From positions 30,596,252-30,660,251 of the forward strand of contig NC_053133.1 of the NCBI RefSeq assembly GCF_010015445.1: 64,000 nt of DNA. The letters run 5' to 3'. This stretch comes from Perca fluviatilis (lineage: Eukaryota > Chordata > Actinopteri > Perciformes > Percidae). This document shows, one piece after another, positions 53,801 to 59,720 of the stretch (position 1 is the stretch's first letter; each line of letters starts with the position of its first letter). A program made the position numbers and the translations under genes. The notes beneath the pieces were generated by a model that did not search any database, was not told the DNA's origin, and saw only the letters and a list, made by a program, of their open reading frames with translations.

Positions 53801-56800
53801 TGGTCTCCAGGCTGCAGCCATACCCGACTCGACTGAGCCAAGCCAACTGAACGACAGATCATGATCAAACTGTAAATGTGAATAACTTGTACTAACATTT
53901 GAATTTCCCTTCGTATTAAAGGCAACCTCTGAGCAGGCTTGTGAATTTCAACAGCTGACTTTGGGTATAAATAACACAAGTTATTTTGGAAGCTAATGTT
54001 AGCTAGCAATCACCTGTTGAGCTTCATGCAAAGTCTGCAGCAAGCAGCAAAGACAATCTCCCAAAAGAGTCACATGAAGTGAAACTGAAGGGAAGTTGTG
54101 CACCATTCAAATACAAAGACAAAGGTGTGGTCTGTTGTTGTTATCACTTTAAGATAATTCAACTTAACTAACCTAACTAAATAGAAGCGGTTTAGGCAGG
54201 CTAATGCGCTAGCATTACGTGGCTAATAGTTAGCTAGCTCTACGTTAAGAGTGATTTAATATGGGCCAGTTTTTGATACATTAAATATCGAAGTAACCTT
54301 AGAAGTTCCCCTTGTTAACACAATGACTCAAACCACACATAACACAAAGCCTACAGAAGCCACCGCACAACAAGAAATAACCATTTTATTATATGAGCGA
54401 ACACGTACGCGTTTGACTGGATGTCCGTCTACAGCATAGCTCTTCTGTTCTGTATATATATATATCATATTTAAAAAAGGAGCACCTTGTTCAGTTGTAT
54501 TTGTCTGTTCTGTATGTTCAAAAATATAAAACAATAAAATTTTGATCTAAACAAAAAAAGAGCACAAAACGGTGAAAACAACCACTGGATGGGAAAAGGG
54601 TATTTTACCATAACTTTGAATGCACCACGAGGCTGGCAAGGCGAGGCTGAGTCTGTTTTTCAGACAACGGCAGCTCCAGTCCGGTGTTGGAGTCCTCTCC
54701 AGTAAAATCCAGACACACTTTTACACCGTTTAGCTCTCAGCATTTTAACCGTGTTTACTCCAGCTGCTAGCTAACGGTAGGCTAACGTTACCTGCTGTCG
54801 AGTCTAGTGTTAACTAGCTAAAGGTAGGCTAACGTTACCTGCTGTCGAGTCTAGTGTTAACTAGCTAAAGGTAGGCTAACGTTACCTGCTGTCGAGTGTA
54901 GTGTTAACTAGCTAAAGGTAGGCTAACGTTACCTGCTGTCGAGTCTAGTGTTAACTAGCTAACGGTAGGCTAACGTTACCTGCTGCTAAGTGTAGTGTTG
55001 ACTGAACTCCCGTGCAGCGATGTTTCAGTTCCCTCTAATGTCCGTTTTCTGAGCATCAGAAAGAAGGGCAGGCATTTAAGTGGCACCTAAATAAGGCACC
55101 GAAATCCGCGTTGCTATTCGGTACAGTAGATAACGTTCGTTAAGCCACCGGTGCCGTATTAGCAACGGGTCTCGGACTCCATTCAAAACGGGGATTTTCG
55201 CCAAAGTTTGCTAAAACAAAAAGAACGTTAATCTTGCGATAAAAAAATGTACGCCGTTAAAATGGGTTTGCGTTAACGCTGTTAATAATGCGTTTAACAG
55301 ACAGCACTGGTTTCTGATTACTTCTTAAAGGAGAACACAAACTGACAACAGTCTTTTCCCCGGTTATCTTCCAGCTCCAAAACTCAAAATCCCAGCACCA
55401 ACAGAGGACAGAAACCCAGCAGAGGACAGCGACTGGGCTTTGGTAAGACACAGCTCCTTTTTCTGTGTTAAATGCATTTCTATTTCTTGTTCAATTGCAG
55501 AATTAATACATACTGTATATGTGCTTCAGAACGGTATATCAAAACAGAAACAACGTTTAGTAGAAATACAGACAGACATGCAATAACTGTTACATAACTC
55601 TCCTTCAGGTTCATAATATTCTCTGATTTTACCAGGTAGGAACAACAGCTACAGAGGTCCTGTTTAACACTCTGGATAACCTCAGAGAAGAGGAGTTTAA
55701 GAAATTCAAGTGGTTCCTGACGAACAGTGAACACGTGAAAAACACACCCATCCCAGTGAGCAGGCTGGAGAATGCAGACAGGATGAACACCATTGATCTG
55801 ATGATCCAGACCTTCACATCTGCTGGAGCTGTGGAGGTCACCAAACGGCTCTTAAAGAAGATACCTAGGATTGATCTGCTGCAGAAATTGGTCAGCATTT
55901 TAGAAACATCAGGTCAGTGACAGGAAGAGCAGAACGTGATGTATATGAGCAGCTTCATCAGCAGATCTGTGAGGAGACCCAAGCTGCTGTCTGAACGTGT
56001 GTTTATTGTTTAAAGTCATGCAGACAGAAAGAAATGATCCATATTGTTTGATACAGAGAGCACTTCAGTGTCAAATGAAGGAATTTAAGGATTTAAGGAA
56101 TGGCATCTGCTCTGTTAAAGAACTTCTGGGGGAGAAAGTCAAGTTTGGGGCAGATTGAACAATGTAATCTGGAGTTACAAACCACTTTCTGTTTTTGGGG
56201 TGAGACATGGAAATTTGATGTCTCGCCATGGCAACGCCATTTGACAATTTATTAAAAATTTGCATAACCTTGATAACCTTGAGATTGCACACACAAAATG
56301 TCATCAGGGTAAATCTCTAGGAGGAGTTTGATAAAGTACAGAGGATGTAAATTACTCTAAAGTTGTACAGTAAATAGAAAATGGCTGACATCCTGTTGGA
56401 GCCTCTGATAAGCTTACCTTGGTATTCTTAAATATATATTTTTGGGGCATTTCTGCCTTTAATCACCAGGTCAGACATGAAAGTGGAGAGAGTGGAGGAA
56501 GACATGCAGGAAACCACCACAGTCCCCTCTGTGTCGAGGAATAAACCAACTCATCTACCCAGGCGCCCCTTTCCCTGGTATTCTTACCTTAATTGTGACC
56601 AATCTCCCCCCTCCTGCCTAAACCTAACCAACCCAACCCATGAATGCAACTAGTATTAGCCAATCAGAGGCAGAGTAGGGCGGGACATGCCTTCACCATC
56701 ATAGGAAACGCTAATTAGTTTAGGGGATGGCTCCAAGAGGCCAAGAGGAGTCTAGAGGTGATAGATGTGCTAACTAAATGTTGTACATCTAGGTGAAACG

Positions 56801-57568
56801 TCCCGCAGGGGCTGCTTCATGTGTATTAATATATTATTCATAGTTACATACACATACTTAAGGCTGCTCAACTATGGGAAAAAAAATCATAATCACGATT
56901 ATTTTGGTCAATATTGAAATCATGATAATTTAAGACAATTACTCAGTGACTTTTGTAAAGATGTTGCATTTATTGAGTTTAAGAAACCGTGAAAACACCT
57001 TGAACTATGAAATATCCTTTCATACTTTCCTGTTTGAACTTTTTTTCTCACTCACAACACAAGATAAAATAAGAGTTTACTTGCAAAAAGTAATGTGCAA
57101 ATTAATAGTTTTTCTAAATTACATTGTTTTTGTGATCGTCGGGGCCAAAATCGTGATCACTATTAAAATGTGATTAATTGCACAGCCCTACACATACTAA
57201 TGAAACACTATTTTGTCCATTGTTATCTTTCAGATCGAAGAGGGGTCATTTCAGAGGACATCATCCCAAAAGAGGACAGAGACCCAGCTGAGGACAGAGA
57301 CCCAGCTGAGAAGAGTCTGTGGCGAGTTCGGACACAGTTTGTACAGCGAATGTCTGATCCAGTTCTGAACCAGCTTCTGGATAATCTCCTTGAGCGTGGT
57401 GTTCTAACTGATGAAGAAATGGAGTCAGCCAGAACACAAGGCAGAGCAGACAAAGCCAGAGACGTGATGGACACGGTGAGAAGAAAAGGAAGAGCAGCCA
57501 GCTCAGTTCTGATCTCTGCTCTCTGTGAGGTAGATCCGATCCTTTCCAGAGAGCTGAGATTAATGTGA
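28711..57568 (+). CDS. fish NLR gene: RING-FISNA-NACHT-LRR-FIIND-PYD-CARD (15 exons, frame broken in the NACHT exon)
   Basis: This feature is the whole gene. I join exons 28711-28854, 35247-35440, 36493-38484, 39935-40108, 45767-45940, 46474-46647, 47237-47283, 47563-47704, 49555-49772, 49885-50150, 50416-50529, 50639-50777, 55375-55442, 55636-55912 and 57234-57568. Every junction has AG/GT borders and a consistent phase. The product would be a cytosolic NLR sensor: NACHT for ATP-driven oligomerisation, LRR for sensing or autoinhibition, FIIND for self-cleavage, and PYD plus CARD for death-fold signalling to ASC and caspase-1-like proteases. The order most resembles NLRP1 (NACHT-LRR-FIIND-CARD), with an extra RING in front and a PYD before the CARD. 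No B30.2 exon is seen. Two single-base insertions in the NACHT exon disrupt the frame, so it is a pseudogene or an assembly-damaged gene. The start is uncertain: the first in-frame ATG in the first certain exon is 28781, but that exon has an acceptor and is open upstream of the ATG. Confidence 0.8.
28905..30544 (-). mobile_element. Tc1-type transposon (1640 bp) in NLR intron 1
   Basis: Inverted ends of about 200 bp (CAGTGCCTGACAAAAGTCTT and its complement) are bounded by TA on both sides (28903-28904 and 30545-30546), which is the Tc1/mariner signature. It lies only 50 bp after the exon-1 donor and is in reverse orientation to the gene. Confidence 0.9.
29150..30186 (-). pseudogene. Tc1 transposase, frameshifted
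   Basis: The frame begins [10 protein letters not shown] at 30186 with a helix-turn-helix region ([20 protein letters not shown]). It continues in other frames to a DDE domain with [15 protein letters not shown] and [12 protein letters not shown], which carry the acidic triad region. Full-length Tc1 transposases are about 340 residues. Here the chain is split over at least three frames, so it cannot be active. Confidence 0.85.
30547..30936. other. intron sequence with a possible exon relic
   Basis: At 30882-30910 the sequence GGTTATTGTGTG...TGTCTCCTCTCAG repeats the acceptor region of exon 1. It is followed by ACATCAGAAGTTGAGTGATG, which resembles the start of the RING exon (AAAGAGGAAGAAGAGTGATG). 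The rest is empty. Confidence 0.35.
30937..34778. mobile_element. fold-back element with 0.45-0.57 kb inverted arms, hosting a LINE
   Basis: The left arm 30937-31392 (TATGGAGGAAATATTTATTC onward) is the reverse complement of the right arm 34210-34778. Both contain short tandem GCCAA(A/T)NTTAAAT-type repeats, the GGAGGTGTGGCCCAAAGGCTG block, and the CTCTTATTTCACAT block. A third copy of the last block sits inside at 33705-33785. A LINE interrupts the interior just at the inner edge of the left arm. Confidence 0.7.
31390..33060 (-). mobile_element. 5'-truncated LINE (L2/CR1/Rex group), reverse transcriptase part
   Basis: Minus-strand frames show reverse-transcriptase blocks in order: [45 protein letters not shown] (motif A with Asp), [17 protein letters not shown], then FSDN where FSDD is expected (about 32322-32335). 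After these come [15 protein letters not shown] and [14 protein letters not shown]. The 3' end reads TTTCTGATTCTGATTCTG, typical of such fish LINE tails. Frames are broken and one catalytic Asp is Asn, so it is dead. The group name is from motif style only. Confidence 0.8.
35247..35440 (+). CDS. NLR exon 2: C3HC4 RING finger
   Basis: The exon runs from the acceptor TTTGTCCACAG to the donor AAGTAAGAC. It encodes a RING-type zinc finger with the ligand pattern C-x2-C-x11-C-x-H-x2-C-x2-C-x15-C-x2-C, starting YCALCQN at 35290 and including CGHWFC and CPQC. All eight zinc ligands are present. Such RING exons occur in many fish NLRs. By family knowledge RINGs usually bind E2 ubiquitin enzymes, but ligase activity here is only inference. 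The phase-1 end (A) joins TG of the next exon to give Met. Confidence 0.85.
36158..36232. repeat. perfect palindrome, 37-bp arms, 1-nt centre
   Basis: The left arm GAGCTGAAAAAGACGAGGCA... (36158-36194) is the exact reverse complement of 36196-36232, with a single C between. It lies in intron 2, 260 bp before the NACHT exon. Confidence 0.95.
36233..36281. repeat. second perfect palindrome, 24-bp arms, 1-nt centre
   Basis: GACTTTCACCCGCAGTGAGG... (36233-36256) is exactly complementary to 36258-36281. It starts on the base after the first palindrome ends. Confidence 0.95.
36493..38484 (+). CDS. NLR exon 3: FISNA and NACHT ATPase, two +1 frameshifts
   Basis: The exon starts after TTTTCTTACAG and ends CT at a GTAAGT donor. 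FISNA comes first ([37 protein letters not shown]; 36510-36680). Walker A GVAGVGKT is at 36774-36797 and Walker B FIFDGLDES at about 36994-37016. A sensor-like [14 protein letters not shown] follows, then winged-helix and helical regions ([17 protein letters not shown] at about 37694-37744). An extra G in the run 36880-36883 and another at 37003-37004 put the reading into frames 0, 1 and 2 in turn. Between them the frame-1 translation still matches the family ([18 protein letters not shown]). An in-frame acidic repeat sits at 37829-38029. The Met at 36902 is an artefact of the shifted frame. Confidence 0.85.
37829..38029 (+). repeat. in-frame acidic coding minisatellite (units of 45, 54, 54, 48 bp)
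   Basis: Four units encode variants of [18 protein letters not shown]. They are inserted after the FLAAVY helix and before [14 protein letters not shown] in the NACHT-associated helical domain. All units are multiples of three, so the frame is kept. The segment is strongly acidic and probably disordered. Confidence 0.9.
38590..38728 (-). repeat. tRNA-like repeat fragment
   Basis: The minus strand has ATCCAGAGACTGGGGTCCATGTCCC, resembling the anticodon/T-arm region of a tRNA-derived repeat, next to a GGGTTAGGG run. A related piece lies at 50985-51045. Confidence 0.35.
38731..39221. mobile_element. hAT MITE (491 bp) in NLR intron 3
   Basis: The ends TAGGCCTGGGTACCGAACG and GAACGATGCCCAGCCCTA are inverted. 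A perfect 8-bp target duplication GTCATCTA (38723-38730 and 39222-39229) flanks it. A CA tract lies inside. No coding sequence is present. Confidence 0.88.
39935..40108 (+). CDS. NLR exon 4: LRR (174 bp)
   Basis: The exon lies between TTCTGACAG and the donor AGGTCAGT. Its phase is 2 in and 2 out. It encodes a ribonuclease-inhibitor-type pair of leucine-rich repeats: [17 protein letters not shown], then [20 protein letters not shown] and [10 protein letters not shown]. The length and phase are standard for fish NLR LRR exons, and the first residues continue the CRKAL end of the NACHT exon. Confidence 0.9.
41586..41836 (+). pseudogene. LINE endonuclease fragment
   Basis: The frame reads [35 protein letters not shown] and [15 protein letters not shown]. 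These resemble the DFN and SADHN blocks of LINE apurinic-type endonucleases. It is a fragment with no start and no linked reverse transcriptase. Confidence 0.7.
41874..42061 (+). mobile_element. severely truncated LINE with 37-bp target duplication
   Basis: A perfect 37-bp direct repeat (CAGAATGCCTGACAGCCTTA...), at 41837-41873 and 42062-42098, brackets 188 bp. That insert ends ACAAATAAATGAACCTGAACCTGAAAG, a typical LINE tail. This is the structure expected of target-primed reverse transcription with strong 5' truncation. Confidence 0.8.
42185..43808 (-). mobile_element. Tc1-type transposon (1624 bp) in NLR intron 4
   Basis: The ends CAGTGCCTTGCGAAAGTATT and its complement are bounded by TA (42183-42184 and 43809-43810). 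The inverted repeats extend about 110 bp or more. It differs in sequence from the Tc1 copy in intron 1. Confidence 0.92.
42397..43417 (-). pseudogene. Tc1 transposase, frameshifted
   Basis: The start [18 protein letters not shown] (43417) leads into a helix-turn-helix ([19 protein letters not shown]). Then come [20 protein letters not shown] and the catalytic part, with [24 protein letters not shown] and [15 protein letters not shown]. The span of 1021 bp equals the usual length of about 340 residues. The three parts are in different frames, so at least two indels break it. Confidence 0.9.
45230..45430 (-). pseudogene. LINE reverse-transcriptase fragment (LYADD)
   Basis: Minus-strand frames carry [15 protein letters not shown] and, one frame over, [12 protein letters not shown], the standard block B and catalytic YADD of non-LTR reverse transcriptases. 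It is a short, frameshifted fragment in NLR intron 4. Confidence 0.75.
45767..45940 (+). CDS. NLR exon 5: LRR (174 bp)
   Basis: The exon starts after CTTAATACAG and ends AAG at GTCAGTTC, phase 2 in and out. It encodes [37 protein letters not shown] and [13 protein letters not shown], the usual fish NLR leucine-rich pair. Confidence 0.92.
46164..46305 (+). repeat. 60-bp tandem repeat, about 2.4 copies
   Basis: The unit contains GGAAGCTGGGA and GGCTTGGGATTAGGTTGGAA. It is in the intron between LRR exons 5 and 6. Confidence 0.8.
46474..46647 (+). CDS. NLR exon 6: LRR (174 bp)
   Basis: The exon starts after CTTTATTCAG, ends AG at GTCAGTTC, and has phase 2 in and out. It encodes [36 protein letters not shown] and [13 protein letters not shown]. 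Near identity to exon 5 in plan and length points to exon duplication. Confidence 0.92.
47237..47283 (+). CDS. NLR exon 7: short linker after LRR
   Basis: The acceptor TTCCTTTCAG is followed by 47 bp encoding [16 protein letters not shown], with donor GTGAGTAAC. The phase is 2 in and 1 out, which fits both neighbours. It is a small connector between LRR and FIIND. Confidence 0.7.
47563..47704 (+). CDS. NLR exon 8: linker leading into FIIND
   Basis: The acceptor ATCCCCCACCAG is followed by 142 bp with donor AGGTAACC. It encodes [38 protein letters not shown] and GKTSYR. The final SYR joins FRCPGPG of the next exon, the conserved opening of the FIIND ZU5 part. Confidence 0.8.
47835..49312. mobile_element. 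TTAA-type DNA transposon (1478 bp; Kolobok or piggyBac-like)
   Basis: The ends AGGTGCAATATGTAATATT and AATATTACATATTGGACCT are inverted and bounded by TTAA on both sides (47831-47834 and 49313-49316). It is non-autonomous, and its interior has an array of about four 58-bp units (48008-48235, AGCCAGACATTACTCCACAG). It is inserted between NLR exons 8 and 9. Confidence 0.85.
49555..49772 (+). CDS. NLR exon 9: FIIND, ZU5 part
   Basis: The acceptor is ACATCCTACAG and the donor GGTAAGAG. It encodes [59 protein letters not shown] and HFPHCEIID, which is the ZU5-like half of FIIND. An alternative acceptor at 49513 also gives an open frame, but it would repeat the SYR junction out of phase with exon 8. 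Confidence 0.9.
49885..50150 (+). CDS. NLR exon 10: FIIND self-cleavage site and UPA start
   Basis: The acceptor is GTCTCCACAG and the donor GAGGTAAAG. It encodes [20 protein letters not shown], then [17 protein letters not shown] and [16 protein letters not shown]. The His codon 49917-49919 and the Ser codon 49998-50000 are 27 residues apart, as are the catalytic His and Ser of human NLRP1. The residue before the Ser is Leu instead of the usual Phe. Cleavage would fall between PHL and SVF. Confidence 0.9.
50416..50529 (+). CDS. NLR exon 11: FIIND, UPA part
   Basis: The acceptor TGTCTTTAG is followed by 114 bp (38 codons, phase 0 in and out) with donor GTGAGTAT. It encodes [19 protein letters not shown] and [18 protein letters not shown], which continues the UPA fold. 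Confidence 0.85.
50639..50777 (+). CDS. NLR exon 12: FIIND, UPA end
   Basis: The acceptor GGTTTCTCAG is followed by [20 protein letters not shown], then [20 protein letters not shown]. The donor is TTGGTAAAG at phase 1. The pattern is the typical UPA C-terminus before a death-fold domain. The next matching exon is 4.6 kb away. Confidence 0.88.
50985..51045 (-). repeat. tRNA-like repeat fragment
   Basis: The minus strand reads AGGAGACCGGGGTTTATGTCC, resembling a tRNA anticodon-arm/T-arm junction (B-box-like GGGGTTTATGTCC). It is related to the piece at 38.6 kb. Confidence 0.35.
51416..51705 (+). pseudogene. gene fragment of unknown family, possibly YqaJ/SWIM type
   Basis: An open frame begins [20 protein letters not shown] at 51416. 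After a frameshift near 51615 it continues [19 protein letters not shown], then a stop and [12 protein letters not shown]. The SPYT...LEEF block reminds me of the N-terminal region of fish proteins with SWIM zinc finger and YqaJ domains, but I cannot confirm this. No such catalytic domain is visible, and a SINE interrupts the copy right after. It lies in NLR intron 12. Confidence 0.4.
51706..51894 (+). mobile_element. tRNA-derived SINE with LINE2-like tail
   Basis: The head has an A box (TGGCACAGTGGA, 51713-51724) and a B box (GGGTTTGATTCC, 51756-51767). The 3' part AAGTTGCTTTGGATAAAAGG and the (ATGTA)n tail are the standard end of LINE2-mobilised fish SINEs. Confidence 0.85.
52254..53213. 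mobile_element. element with inverted tips and 34-bp terminal tandem array
   Basis: The left edge GGCTATTTGCACCCCTGGTAC (52254) is inverted at the right edge as GTACCGGGGGTGCAAATAG (53189 onward). The left 290 bp is about eight copies of a 34-bp unit (TATTTGCACCCCTGGTACAA). No transposase frame is present. Exact ends and target duplication are not clear. Confidence 0.5.
52808..52868 (-). repeat. tRNA-like relic
   Basis: The minus strand has TAGGTGAGTGGTTAGTGCG (A-box-like) and TGGTGTTCGATTCCCC (good B box). It is probably a SINE head and not a working tRNA. Confidence 0.45.
53214..54766. other. intron sequence, no gene seen
   Basis: About 35 bp at 53795-53827 is the reverse complement of 51930-51968 (CTGCAGCCTGGAGACC). 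Nothing else is recognisable. Confidence 0.4.
54767..54997 (+). repeat. 47-bp tandem repeat, about 4.6 copies
   Basis: The unit contains GCTAACGTTACCTGCTGTCG and TAACTAGCTAAAGGTAG. It is in NLR intron 12. Confidence 0.9.
55375..55442 (+). CDS. NLR exon 13: FIIND-PYD linker
   Basis: The acceptor TTATCTTCCAG is followed by 68 bp with donor TTGGTAAGAC. With the G carried from exon 12 it encodes [20 protein letters not shown] and WAL. The phase is 1 in and 0 out. The motif EDRNPAED recurs as EDRDPAED at the start of the CARD exon, so the two may share an origin. Confidence 0.7.
55636..55912 (+). CDS. NLR exon 14: PYRIN domain (PYD)
   Basis: The acceptor ATTTTACCAG and donor AGGTCAGTG enclose about 92 codons. 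Death-fold features run [20 protein letters not shown] (helices 1-2), then [17 protein letters not shown] and [20 protein letters not shown] (helices 4-6). This is the pattern of fish NLR and ASC PYRIN domains. PYDs bind other PYDs such as that of ASC. The position is unusual: it comes after FIIND instead of at the N-terminus. There is no local start ATG, and the phase (0 in, 1 out) fits the NLR chain. Confidence 0.9.
56455..56575 (-). repeat. fragment of a dispersed fish repeat
   Basis: The segment reads GGGGCGCCTGGGTAGATGAG on the minus strand and TTTCTGCCTTTAATCACCAG on the plus strand. I recognise this as a common degraded tRNA-like fish repeat. No gene is present. Confidence 0.4.
56859..57190. 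mobile_element. hAT MITE (332 bp) in NLR intron 14
   Basis: The ends TAAGGCTGCTCAACTATGG and ATTAATTGCACAGCCCTA are inverted. A perfect 8-bp target duplication CACATACT (56851-56858 and 57191-57198) flanks it. It ends 43 bp before the CARD exon. Confidence 0.88.
57234..57568 (+). CDS. NLR exon 15: CARD and stop codon
   Basis: The acceptor TTATCTTTCAG is followed by an acidic lead ([20 protein letters not shown]). A CARD death-fold follows: [58 protein letters not shown] and [18 protein letters not shown]. It ends TGA at 57566-57568. CARDs recruit CARD-bearing caspases or adaptors. The length of about 85 residues is normal, and the carried G makes the first Asp. Confidence 0.92.
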
Positions 57569-57773
57569 AGAACCAAACTGTGGAGAGAGATGATGAATCT
57601 CTCCAATAACTGACTCTTACACATGATTACTGATTTGTAGTTTCAGCCACTAGATGGAGGCAGAACTTCACTGATAGACAAACAAGATGCAAATAATAGA
57701 GAAAGATTCCTGAGTGAAGATTGAACACCTGCTGGTTAAAGAGATACTGGTTGGTCATTTACTCATCCTCTAC

Positions 57774-57853
57774 AGCCTCTGATGTCATCAAACAGCCTCT
57801 GATGTCATCAAACAGCCTCTGATGTCATCAAACAGCCTCTGATGTCATCTAAC
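57774..57853 (+). repeat. 20-bp tandem repeat, 4 copies
   Basis: The unit is CAGCCTCTGATGTCATCAAA, just downstream of the NLR stop codon in the likely 3' untranslated region. Confidence 0.9.
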
Positions 57854-58033
57854 AGATGCTGCTGAATGCAGCGTGGCTTTTTCAGGCTCTGAACCACATT
57901 TTGTCTTTTACATGATTTCTTGGGGTGACCCAAATCTTCAGCGGTATTCAGAGAAGAGGAACAACAGCTGTTTCACCTGTTTTTGATGCTGAATGTTTCA
58001 ATTGACAAACTGGGAAACAATTATAATCATATG

Positions 58034-58249
58034 CACTACCGGTCAAAAGTTTGGGGTCACGTAGAAAGGTCCATTCCAGACAGAATACCAGCTGAGATCA
58101 GTTTTTAACCAGGGCAGCAGTTTTCAGATGACATTATGTGCTTACATAATTGCAAAAGGTTTCTCCAATGTTTTCTCAGTTAACCTTTTAAAGTTGGTAC
58201 TAGCAGTGGAAAAACACCATCAGTGACCCCAAACTTTTGACCAGTAGTG
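58034..58249. mobile_element. mariner/Tc1-like MITE (216 bp)
   Basis: The ends CACTACCGGTCAAAAGTTTG and CAAACTTTTGACCAGTAGTG are nearly perfect inverted repeats. TATG is present on both sides. No coding sequence is present. Confidence 0.8.
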
Positions 58250-58534
58250 TATGTATGTGTTGCTTGCTGGCCGTTTCTCCTGAAGGAGTGTGCAGGGTAT
58301 TCCCTGAACATGGACTAACAGGCTGGCTCTGTTGCAGCGTAACATTTCCTCCTGATGCTCCAACACTACTCTTCCTCTATAATCATGAAACTGGTGATAC
58401 TGGACACAGAGCAGAGGAAATGATGTCCCAGAGATCTGCTGTACAACAGTAAAAACAGGACAGTCTTCTATTTATATTTTTTTACATGAGGTTTTACACA
58501 GAAATGGGGTCATAAAGTGTCTTATTTCTTTTAA

Positions 58535-58540
58535 ATTAAA
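58535..58540 (+). terminator. possible polyadenylation signal ATTAAA for the NLR gene
   Basis: ATTAAA lies about 970 bp after the stop codon. No AATAAA is seen nearer. The AATAAA at 58995-59000 belongs to a LINE-like tail, so either could be used. Confidence 0.25.
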
Positions 58541-58844
58541 CTCCTGATATACAGGAAAGGACTTAATGTCTGTCAGTTTGGTTTAGAGAGTTTCTGTTTT
58601 TATTATTTTGTCTCCTCTGATAACAGCTGACAGTAGATTGATGTTTGACAGCTCTGTGCCGGCTCCAAAGAACGGTTGTGAAGCGGTCCCAGTCTGGTTA
58701 GGTTTAGGCATTGTTGTCTCTCTTCATCCGTCCAGACCCTGAAGGGGGATTAGGGCCTCAGTCTGAGACCAGTTAGGACGGAGGCCGCTTTGAAAAAGGG
58801 ACTAAGAGGCAAATCTGGGTCGCACATTCCTACAAAAACTTCCA

Positions 58845-59017
58845 CTATGAAAAAAAAAACTTTCTTATGTATTTCTTATATTTTTTCATATTTTTCTATT
58901 TTAAATGATGTCTTTTAACTTTTGTACTGAGTTCATTGTTATGCACCAAATCACAAGATATATTTCTTGTACTGTATATGCAAACCTACTTGGCAATAAA
59001 CAGTTTCTGATTTACAG
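58845..59017 (+). mobile_element. LINE 3' tail fragment
   Basis: The run TGCAAACCTACTTGGCAATAAACAGTTTCTGATT is the usual 3' end of a fish non-LTR element. Only the tail remains. A GT tract follows at 59021-59055. Confidence 0.55.
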
Positions 59018-59020
59018 AGG

Positions 59021-59056
<36 letters not shown>

Positions 59057-59369
59057 TTTTCTGTCAGATGAAGCCTCCTGAATGACATTTTGAGGCAGAA
59101 ACAACTTTTCAAACCCAATTTATTGCTCCTTTATAAAGATATGTAACAGGTAGGCTAAATTCTGGGTGGGATTATTATTATGGGATTATATCTGTCATAT
59201 GTAAGATTTATGAATGAAGACACTCTGAGGCAGAAACAACCTTTTTAAAGACAAGGTAAGACAGGGGGCTCCTTCAGTCTCTCCTCTACTTGCGAGGACA
59301 TGGGTGTGTGAAACGGTGCTCCTTGCTTTGAGATGTGTTGTCTCTGGTCTGGTGTGTGTGTGTCCCAGC

Positions 59370-59425
59370 TGATAGCCAATCAGCAGAGAGACTGGCTGTA
59401 TCTCGTGGTGATAAAAAGGCAGAGC
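59370..59425 (+). promoter_or_regulatory. CCAAT/TATA-type promoter of a second NLR copy
   Basis: AGCCAATCAG (CCAAT box, about 59374-59383) is followed 30 bp later by GATAAAAAGGC (TATA-like, about 59410-59420). The conserved ATG (59471) is about 50 bp downstream. Spacing and order fit an RNA polymerase II core promoter. This upstream part is absent at the 20.3-kb paralogue. Confidence 0.5.
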
Positions 59426-59470
59426 GCTCACAGCAGGGTGTTCAACACACAATCACAACATTTCTCCAAA

Positions 59471-59720
59471 ATGTCTAAATCTTCTTTCGAAAAACAAACG
59501 ATAAAAGCATCGAGAAATGCATTTAAAAAAAACATTGAAAAAGTGTCACAAAAGTTAAAAATAACAAGTGACAAAAACGAAGGTAGGAAGCATATGATCA
59601 TCCGGGTCATTTTTGGCTTCATGCACCACACCTTCATTTTTTACAGTGCACGGAGCTCCTCCTCCAGTTCCTCCAGAACACACCGGAGGAGACTCGGGAA
59701 GACTTTAAACGTTTGGTCCG
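59471..59720 (+). CDS. first exons of a second tandem NLR copy (partial, provisional)
   Basis: The ATG at 59471 begins MSKSSFEKQTIKASR and continues Lys-rich to KITSDKNE, where AAGGTAGG could be a donor. After acceptor TTTTTTACAG (59646) a 74-bp exon-like stretch reads CTELLLQFLQNTPEETREDF, then KRLV, up to donor CCGGTAAGAG. Its phase-2 end would fit the phase of NLR exon 1 (28711). The first donor does not fit the phase of the second piece, so the exact structure is open: the MSKSSF part may be untranslated, or a weaker donor may be used. I do not recognise the protein. The homologue at 20270 keeps MSKSSF and IKASR. The remainder of this copy lies beyond the window. Confidence 0.4.

Noticed and set aside
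58995..59000. AATAAA as the NLR polyadenylation signal
   Set aside because: It sits in a LINE-like 3' tail 1.4 kb past the stop codon. It is possible but not the better candidate without transcript data.
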